A stretch of 21,431 nt of DNA, taken from assembly GCA_046160825.1 (NCBI GenBank), contig JBJXHC010000057.1, forward strand, positions 1-21,431, given 5' to 3'. The DNA is from JBJXHC01 sp046160825 (GTDB taxonomy: Bacteria > Bacteroidota > Ignavibacteria > UBA10030 > UBA6906). The first letter of the stretch is position 1. Each line of letters opens with the position of its first letter. Below are positions 16,290 to 21,431 of the stretch, in pieces. Below the pieces are notes generated by a model. The model ran no database searches and was not told the origin of the DNA. It saw only the letters and a list, made by a program, of their open reading frames with translations. Both the position numbers and the translations under genes were made by a program.

Positions 16290-16294
16290 AGGAG
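16290..16294 (+). promoter_or_regulatory. Ribosome binding site fixing the start of the short-chain dehydrogenase
   Basis: AGGAG lies six bases before ATG 16301. The in-frame ATG at 16295 touches the site directly and is therefore an unlikely start. Confidence 0.7.
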
Positions 16295-16300
16295 ATGGCA

Positions 16301-17008
16301 ATGGGGAAATTACAGAACCAAGTGGCAATTGTCACCGGTGCAGGTCGCGGGATTGGCAAAGCCATTGCTCAATCGCTTGCAGCCGAAGGAGCAACTGTTG
16401 TCCTTGCAGCGAGAACTGCCTCCGAGATCGAATTGCTGGCACATGAGATTATATCACAAGGCGCAAATGCTGTTGCCGTCGTTGCGGACGTTACGAATGA
16501 GGTCGATGTACACAATCTGGTAAAAGAGACAGTGAAGTCTCTCGGGCGTGTTGATATTCTGGTCAACAATGCAGGCATCGGGGTGTTCAAGAAGGTGATG
16601 GAGATGGAAGTTGAAGAATTTGATCGTATGTGGAATGTGAATATGCGTGGAGTATTTCTCGCGACGAAGGCGGTCCTGCCGCACATGACGCAAGCAAAGA
16701 TGGGTCACATTGTGAATATCAGTTCGCTAGCGGGAAAAAATACGTTTGTTGGCGGGGCAGGGTACGCTGCGACGAAATGGGCGTTGCGCGGTTTTGCAGG
16801 CTCACTCATGCTCGAAGTGCGGGACTTGAATATCCGGGTCACGACAATCTTTCCGGGATCTGTGGACACGACCTTCTCGTCCGTGAATCTGAGAGGAAAC
16901 AAGATACCGCAACCTTCAGATATTGCTGATGCGGTTCTTTTTGTAGTGACTGCACCGGGGAGGACAATGGTGAGCGAAATTGATGTACGACCGACCAATC
17001 CAAAATAA
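16301..17008 (+). CDS. Short-chain dehydrogenase/reductase, candidate sepiapterin-reductase-like
   Basis: This is a 235-residue classical SDR. T-G-A-G-R-G-I-G (12-19) is the cofactor loop, followed by A-A-R-T near residue 36, a basic residue that suggests NADPH. N-N-A-G is at 89-92. Ser141 or Ser142 with Tyr155 and Lys159 (Y-A-A-T-K) form the catalytic set. Substrate cannot be read from an SDR sequence. Its position after PTPS and GTP cyclohydrolase I makes a reductase of 6-pyruvoyl-tetrahydropterin, as in tetrahydrobiopterin synthesis, an attractive inference. A 3-oxoacyl-ACP reductase-like or other oxidoreductase role is equally compatible with the sequence alone. A terminator separates it from folE, and the gap leaves little room for a promoter of its own. 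Confidence 0.85.
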   Translation: MGKLQNQVAIVTGAGRGIGKAIAQSLAAEGATVVLAARTASEIELLAHEIISQGANAVAVVADVTNEVDVHNLVKETVKSLGRVDILVNNAGIGVFKKVMEMEVEEFDRMWNVNMRGVFLATKAVLPHMTQAKMGHIVNISSLAGKNTFVGGAGYAATKWALRGFAGSLMLEVRDLNIRVTTIFPGSVDTTFSSVNLRGNKIPQPSDIADAVLFVVTAPGRTMVSEIDVRPTNPK

Positions 17009-17034
17009 AAGAGGCGGAGTTCTGGCACTCCGCC
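17001..17034 (-). terminator. Intrinsic terminator of the minus-strand Spy-like gene
   Basis: On the minus strand an 8-base stem (17013-17020 with 17027-17034, 6-base loop) is followed by TCTTTTATTTTG. The stem is GC-rich. The T-rich tail lies only on the minus-strand side, so it serves the minus-strand gene; on the plus strand it could only slow transcription. It overlaps the end of the dehydrogenase gene. Confidence 0.75.
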
Positions 17035-17048
17035 CCGGGTTCTCCATA

Positions 17049-17519
17049 TTACTCGTCACTGTCGCTCTTGTCGTGACGCTTCTGCATATGCCGCTGATGG
17101 TCATCCCGACCTCCTCGCTGGCCCCGATGATCCTTGAATACCTTCCGTTGTTCCGGTGTCAGTATCTCGCGGACGGCGAAATGGTGCCTCGATTGTGCGA
17201 GACTCATTTCCAACTTGAGACCTGAGATATTGCGGATCGCCGTTTCAATCGCATCCTTGTCGGGATTATCTGTGCGATGTAACGCCTTCAAATCAATTCG
17301 TGCTTCCTGGGCTTTCGCACGGAGTTGCACCATTTTCTTCAGGTGGTCTGTCCGTAACTTCTCGACTTTGCTTTCCTGATCTTCTGACAGGTTGAGCTTC
17401 TCTTTCATTTCCTGTCGCGGTCGACGGTCTCCTTCATCACGATGACGGAATCCCGGTTGGGAAAAACCCGAAGTCGCGATCATGGAAAGTAGTGCCACGG
17501 CGCATACGGCTTTTTTCAT
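17049..17519 (-). CDS. Spy/CpxP-like periplasmic LTXXQ protein
   Basis: This small protein of about 156 residues has a signal peptide (M-K-K-A-V-C start, cleavage near G-F-S-Q). The mature part is helical and highly charged, with two LTxxQ-type elements: N-L-S-E-D-Q near the start and L-T-P-E-Q-R near residue 120. These are the marks of the Spy/CpxP/ZraP superfamily of periplasmic chaperones and metal-related stress proteins. The last 26 residues are rich in His, Arg and Asp, which may bind metal. AAGGAG five bases before the second of two adjacent ATGs favours start 17519 over 17522. It is the only minus-strand gene here, convergent with the dehydrogenase and divergent from the TPR gene. No sensor kinase or regulator is nearby. 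Confidence 0.82.
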   Translation of the reverse strand: MKKAVCAVALLSMIATSGFSQPGFRHRDEGDRRPRQEMKEKLNLSEDQESKVEKLRTDHLKKMVQLRAKAQEARIDLKALHRTDNPDKDAIETAIRNISGLKLEMSLAQSRHHFAVREILTPEQRKVFKDHRGQRGGRDDHQRHMQKRHDKSDSDE

Positions 17520-17597
17520 CATATCTCCTTCTTCACAGTTGTTGATCTTTTATTCGTCTGTTTGATGCAGGAGTACAGGGAGAGGTTTAACGTGCGG

Positions 17598-17624
17598 TTG
17601 ACTTTTCATCCGATTCTTTCTAAT
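17598..17624 (+). promoter_or_regulatory. Candidate promoter for the TPR lipoprotein gene
   Basis: TTGACT (17598-17603) and TCTAAT (17619-17624) each match sigma70 consensus at five of six positions, but the spacer is only 15 bases. If real, translation must start downstream, which agrees with the TTG at 17661. Confidence 0.3.
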
Positions 17625-17660
17625 TTCATCACGTGTCACATGTGCCATGGAGCTTTTGAC

Positions 17661-19880
17661 TTGCCGAGAATCACCCCTCTGATTGCATCATCATCTTCGA
17701 ACATTACTCAAGCTGTTCTTATCGTTTCGTTCCTTGTTGTCTGCTCGGGTTGTGTTGTTGGTGATTTCGTTGGTGCGTATTTCAATACATACTACAACGC
17801 CCAGAAAGCCTTCACCGAAGCTGAGGATGAGTTGCTTGCGCAGCGTGATCCGAAGGCGGTCGACAGACAGTACCTTGCCCCCTACGTTGTTCCCTCCACC
17901 TCAAAAACGAAGTTCACCGCAGTCATTGAAAAATGCTCGAAGCTCCTTCAGTACCATCCTGATTCCAAATTTATCGACGATGCCCTGCTCATGATTGGGA
18001 AGTCGTATTACTATCAGAATGACAACCAGGCTGCCGAGCGAAAATTCCGTGAATTGTTGGAACGTTATCCCGACGGGGATCTCGCTCTGGAGGCACGCCT
18101 CCTTCTTGCAAATACTCTCTATCGTACCAACAGCAAACAAGCTTCGCAGGTGGCCGCCCTTGAATTGCTTGATCTTGCAGAGCAGAGCGACGAACCTGGG
18201 ATTCTTGCCAATGCTTCAATGCTTCTTGCCACCATAGAATTCGACAACAAGAACTACATTGCCGCTCGTGAACATTACTCCAGGGCAGCGGATCGGGCTG
18301 AAATCCGGGAAGAACGGTTTGCCGCGATAATTCGTGTGGCGGAAATGCATGTGATGGAGAATGAGCATGCCGGCGCGGCTCTGGCATATGCCCAAGCGAT
18401 CGATTTTTCGTCAACATATGTTGAAGAGAGCCGTGCGCGGATAGGTTATGCACGGATGCAGGGAAAACTCGGCAAATATGATGAGTCGATTGATGAACTT
18501 GAAGACCTGCTTTCCAATACGAATGTGCGCGAGTTCCACGGCGAAATTGATTTTGAGATTGCCAATGTGTATCGCGATATGGGCGATACGAGTGCTGCAA
18601 TCGATCACTACCGTTACGTGGACACTGCGTATGCCCGCACAGAGGCCGCGGCAAAATCGCACTATGAACTCGGGTTGTTGTACGAGCGATCGCTGCTTCA
18701 GTACGACTCGGCGAAAGTAACGTACCAACAAGGACGAACCCAACTTACCTCGGCACCGATCACAGTCCTGTTGATTGAGCGTAGCGAGTACATGAATAAA
18801 TATTTCACCCTTACCGGAGAGATCAAACGACTCGATAGCCTGGCGTACTTGATCCTGAATCCTCCGGATACGGCTGCATTCAACGACAGTCTGCTGGCAA
18901 GAAGAGACAGCCTAATGAGCGGAGATACTCTTCGCTCCTCCATGGATTCGCTCCCGACTCTCGATACGTTGTTGCATTACGATAAAGAGCTTGCGGAATC
19001 GCCTGAGAGATCTCTTGCTCCTGATTCTTCACTTGCAGTATCTCGTTCTGATTCGACGGCGCCAGTCAGGTGGATACCGATTACAATACCTCTCGATACC
19101 GTGAATGCCCGTCTTGCCCAAGCCAAGATAGAACTTGCCGCCCTTTTCTATGCGGGAATTGGAGTTCGTGATTCGTCGGAATATTGGTATTGGAGATTGT
19201 TGAACGACCACCCACAGAGTCCTTTTGTACCACGCGCTTTGTACTCACTGGCCCAAGTCCTTGAGCAAGACTCCGGGTCGTCCCGTACGGTTATTGATTC
19301 ACGGTACAGAAAAATCGTTCTCTTATACCCGGAATCGGAGTTCGCTCCTGCATCGCGACGTATTCTCGGAATACCAGAGCCGGAGAAAGAAGTTGATCAA
19401 GCAGATGTCGCGTATTCGCGAGCAGAGCGATTATTGACGGAGGGAGATACGAGGCGAGCAATCTCGGCATTCTCGTCCATCGTTCGAACCTTCCCGCAGT
19501 CACCACTCGCCTCCAAAGCGCAATACGCCGTTGCATGGATATATGAGCAGGAAGGCGAACGAACTGACAGTGCTATTTCAAACTATCAACGCCTCGTTGA
19601 GTTGTTTCCATCTTCCCAGTATTCGGCTTTGGCGAAGCCGAAACTTGATGCCGTTGAAGCAGCAAAGCAGGCGCAAGCGCAACCGGCAGATAGCGTTTTG
19701 CAGAACCCACCTGTTCCAAAGGAGCGTGCCCCTGAACCTCAACCCCAGGAACTAAAGGAGGAACCGGCCGAAGCCCCGATTGAAGATCAGATCCCCAATG
19801 ACGGGAAGGATGAAGATTCGCCTCCGCCTGACGAGGTTCCTCCTTCAGATGAGGTTCCACCACCGCCACAGATGCCTTGA
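17661..19880 (+). CDS. Tetratricopeptide-repeat outer-membrane-type lipoprotein
   Basis: With the TTG start this is a 739-residue protein. A hydrophobic signal ends in a lipobox-like V-V-C-S-G-C, with Cys31 as the likely lipidated residue. Residues about 84-395 hold many TPR-type helix pairs (for example H-P-D-S-K-F-I-D-D-A, then R-Y-P-D-G-D-L-A-L-E-A). A polar linker rich in Asp and Ser follows (about 400-490). A second TPR block runs about 515-670 (P-Q-S-P-F-V-P-R-A-L). The last 65 residues are Pro/Glu-rich and probably unstructured. The domain style resembles BamD/YbgF-like assembly proteins, but no specific function can be assigned. The frame is open from 17562; TTG 17661 is preferred because GGAG lies eight bases upstream and it gives a normal lipoprotein signal. 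Its stop overlaps the pyrK start by one base. Confidence 0.78.
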   Translation: MPRITPLIASSSSNITQAVLIVSFLVVCSGCVVGDFVGAYFNTYYNAQKAFTEAEDELLAQRDPKAVDRQYLAPYVVPSTSKTKFTAVIEKCSKLLQYHPDSKFIDDALLMIGKSYYYQNDNQAAERKFRELLERYPDGDLALEARLLLANTLYRTNSKQASQVAALELLDLAEQSDEPGILANASMLLATIEFDNKNYIAAREHYSRAADRAEIREERFAAIIRVAEMHVMENEHAGAALAYAQAIDFSSTYVEESRARIGYARMQGKLGKYDESIDELEDLLSNTNVREFHGEIDFEIANVYRDMGDTSAAIDHYRYVDTAYARTEAAAKSHYELGLLYERSLLQYDSAKVTYQQGRTQLTSAPITVLLIERSEYMNKYFTLTGEIKRLDSLAYLILNPPDTAAFNDSLLARRDSLMSGDTLRSSMDSLPTLDTLLHYDKELAESPERSLAPDSSLAVSRSDSTAPVRWIPITIPLDTVNARLAQAKIELAALFYAGIGVRDSSEYWYWRLLNDHPQSPFVPRALYSLAQVLEQDSGSSRTVIDSRYRKIVLLYPESEFAPASRRILGIPEPEKEVDQADVAYSRAERLLTEGDTRRAISAFSSIVRTFPQSPLASKAQYAVAWIYEQEGERTDSAISNYQRLVELFPSSQYSALAKPKLDAVEAAKQAQAQPADSVLQNPPVPKERAPEPQPQELKEEPAEAPIEDQIPNDGKDEDSPPPDEVPPSDEVPPPPQMP

Positions 19881-20647
19881 TGCTTCAATCAGTCTGCCCG
19901 ATCGAGTATGTTACGGAAGTCGCCGAGAATGTCTTCATCCTTGGATGTACTTCCGAGGCGATAAGCACGACAATTCTTCCCGGCCAATTTGTTAACATCA
20001 GGATTAGTGCGGGTACAGAACCTTTGTTGCGGCGACCGTTCAGTGTCTACCGCACTGAGGGCAGCACGCTGGAGATTATCTTCAATGTGGTAGGAAAAGG
20101 GACAACGTCACTTCAGCATAAACGTCGGGGTGAAACGCTCGATGTGCTCGGACCGCTCGGTGTGCCATTCAGCCTTTCCAACGCCGACTTCGAAACCGCA
20201 ATTCTCGTCGGAGGCGGACTTGGAGTCGCACCCCTACCACTTACGACACTGGCCTTAAAGCGCTTACGGAAGAACATCGTCACCATTCTCGGGGCCCGCT
20301 CCAAGAAGCAAATCGTGACAACGCATCTCGATAATATTCATATTGCAACGGATGATGGAAGTCTTGGTAAAAAAGGGAATGCAGTTGAATTACTGACTGA
20401 TCTGTTGAATGCAGGCTCGTATACAAAACCGATGGTATTCGGATGTGGCCCCACTGCGATGCTGCGCGCGCTTGCTTCGTCAACACAATCCCGTTCCATT
20501 CCTTGCGAGGTTTCCCTTGAAGGCCCCATGGGCTGTGGATTTGGAATTTGTCAGGGTTGTCCGGTGGAACTTGTTGGCCCGGAAAAGAAATATGCCCTCA
20601 TGTGCAAAGACGGCCCCACATTCAATGTGAGCCGTATTGTGATTTGA
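19880..20647 (+). CDS. pyrK: Dihydroorotate dehydrogenase electron transfer subunit
   Basis: This 255-residue FAD and [2Fe-2S] protein passes electrons from the PyrD subunit to NAD+ in class 1B dihydroorotate dehydrogenase. R-R-P-F-S (51-55) is the FAD-binding element and G-G-G-L-G-V-A-P-L (111-119) the NAD-binding loop. The iron-sulfur ligands are Cys219, Cys224, Cys227 and Cys242, in G-C-G-F-G-I-C-Q-G-C and M-C-K-D-G-P. All four are present, so the protein looks functional. The ATG shares one base with the stop of the TPR lipoprotein gene (TGATG), implying coupled translation. The pyrD gene follows after seven bases. Confidence 0.94.
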   Translation: MLQSVCPIEYVTEVAENVFILGCTSEAISTTILPGQFVNIRISAGTEPLLRRPFSVYRTEGSTLEIIFNVVGKGTTSLQHKRRGETLDVLGPLGVPFSLSNADFETAILVGGGLGVAPLPLTTLALKRLRKNIVTILGARSKKQIVTTHLDNIHIATDDGSLGKKGNAVELLTDLLNAGSYTKPMVFGCGPTAMLRALASSTQSRSIPCEVSLEGPMGCGFGICQGCPVELVGPEKKYALMCKDGPTFNVSRIVI

Positions 20648-20654
20648 TCGACCA

Positions 20655-21431
20655 ATGAAAACATCATTCCATATCGGTGAGACGGAATTCAAGAACCGCG
20701 TGTTTGTCGCATCGGGAACCTATGGATATGGTGATGACACGGTCGGGCTTGCTGACGTGAGTAAACTCGGTGGTGTGATTACGAAGTCGCTTTCGATGAA
20801 ACCGAGGGCTGGCAATCCACCGGTCCGAATTGTGGAAACACCGAGCGGCATGCTCAATTCCATCGGCCTGGCAAATATCGGCGTGCAGACGTTTATTGCT
20901 GAGAAACTGCCGTTCCTGCGAACCCTTGATACTTCTGTTGTTGCGAATATCGCAGCGAGCACCGTTGATGAATACTGTGCCGTGGTGGACGTTCTGGAGA
21001 TGGAGACAGGGATTGATGCGTACGAGATCAATGTCTCTTGTCCGAATGTCAAGGAAGGGGGACTGAGTTTTGGGACAAATAGCGAACTGACAGCGGAGAT
21101 CACGCGCCGTGTTCGATCAAGAACACGCAAACCGTTGATTATCAAGCTCACTCCGAATGTAACCCATATTTCGGAGTTTGCCCGCGCAGTGGAAGGTGCG
21201 GGTGCCGATGCCATCTCGGTGATCAACACGCTCATCGGTATGGCGGTGAATGTGTGGACGAGGAAACCGATGCTCGCAACAGTTACCGGGGGACTCTCCG
21301 GTCCGGCAATCAAACCGATAGCTCTTGCAAAAGTGTATGAGGCATCGCGCGCAGTGAAGATTCCTGTGATTGGGATCGGGGGAATCATGAACGCGACGGA
21401 TGCTCTGGAGTTTCTTCTGGTTGGGGCAACT
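20655..21431 (+). CDS. pyrD: Dihydroorotate dehydrogenase, class 1B catalytic subunit (3' end outside window)
   Basis: The first 259 codons of an FMN-dependent TIM-barrel enzyme of pyrimidine synthesis are present; the reading frame runs off the window without a stop. It oxidises dihydroorotate to orotate in the cytoplasm. The chain opens V-F-V-A-S-G-T-Y-G-Y-G. N-S-I-G-L-A-N follows, and the active-site cysteine lies in I-N-V-S-C-P-N-V-K, as in class 1 enzymes; a class 2 quinone enzyme would have serine there. I-G-I-G-G-I at the end of the visible part is part of the FMN phosphate site. The upstream pyrK confirms the NAD-linked 1B form. No clear ribosome site precedes the ATG, so translation is probably coupled to pyrK. 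Confidence 0.95.
   Translation, partial: MKTSFHIGETEFKNRVFVASGTYGYGDDTVGLADVSKLGGVITKSLSMKPRAGNPPVRIVETPSGMLNSIGLANIGVQTFIAEKLPFLRTLDTSVVANIAASTVDEYCAVVDVLEMETGIDAYEINVSCPNVKEGGLSFGTNSELTAEITRRVRSRTRKPLIIKLTPNVTHISEFARAVEGAGADAISVINTLIGMAVNVWTRKPMLATVTGGLSGPAIKPIALAKVYEASRAVKIPVIGIGGIMNATDALEFLLVGAT

Noticed and set aside
15265..16365. 366-codon open frame on the minus strand opposite PTPS and folE
   Set aside because: Both plus-strand genes are conserved enzymes with intact motifs; the antisense frame also crosses the terminator and shows no recognisable domain, so it is a shadow.
20720..21388. 222-codon minus-strand frame at the right edge
   Set aside because: The plus strand encodes pyrD in an uninterrupted frame with the active-site cysteine motif; the minus frame is a shadow.
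1..21431. CRISPR array, tRNA or rRNA gene, insertion sequence or phage genes
   Set aside because: I saw no regularly spaced direct repeats, no tRNA-like cloverleaf, and no transposase or integrase motifs on either strand.

Overview
The window looks like a chromosomal segment from a Gram-negative member of the Bacteroidota/Chlorobi (FCB) group, most likely close to Ignavibacteria or a neighbouring class. The main pointers are a secreted protein with a type IX secretion C-terminal signal containing NYPNPFNPTT, a Wzi-type outer-membrane barrel, and many genes with clear AGGAG-type ribosome sites. Six probable start codons are TTG or GTG. Placement is by inference; no rRNA or tRNA gene is present. 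Coding is dense, and no gene-free stretch exceeds about 210 bases.

Bases 1-14147 form a surface-polysaccharide region. It holds an O-antigen ligase/polymerase-type membrane protein, then a 1690-residue secreted esterase-like protein (one intact and one apparently degenerate alpha/beta hydrolase domain, nine cadherin-like repeats, a T9SS sorting domain). Next come two adjacent, closely related polyprenyl-phosphate sugar-1-phosphate transferases, UDP-glucose 6-dehydrogenase, UDP-glucuronate decarboxylase, a DUF2279 envelope protein and a Wzi-like barrel. Together they suggest lipid-linked repeat-unit initiation, UDP-GlcA/UDP-xylose supply, polymerisation or ligation, and an outer-membrane anchoring step.

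Bases 14238-15196 encode two tandem thiol peroxiredoxins. Bases 15229-17008 encode a eukaryote-type 6-pyruvoyl-tetrahydropterin synthase, GTP cyclohydrolase I and a short-chain dehydrogenase. This trio matches the three steps of tetrahydrobiopterin synthesis, and I consider it the most interesting system here. A strong intrinsic terminator separates the first two genes from the dehydrogenase.

A single minus-strand gene (17049-17519) encodes a small Spy/CpxP-like periplasmic protein with its own terminator, convergent with the dehydrogenase. Divergent from it, a large TPR lipoprotein gene leads by a one-base overlap into pyrK, followed by pyrD (the two subunits of an NAD-linked class 1B dihydroorotate dehydrogenase). 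pyrD is cut by the window end.
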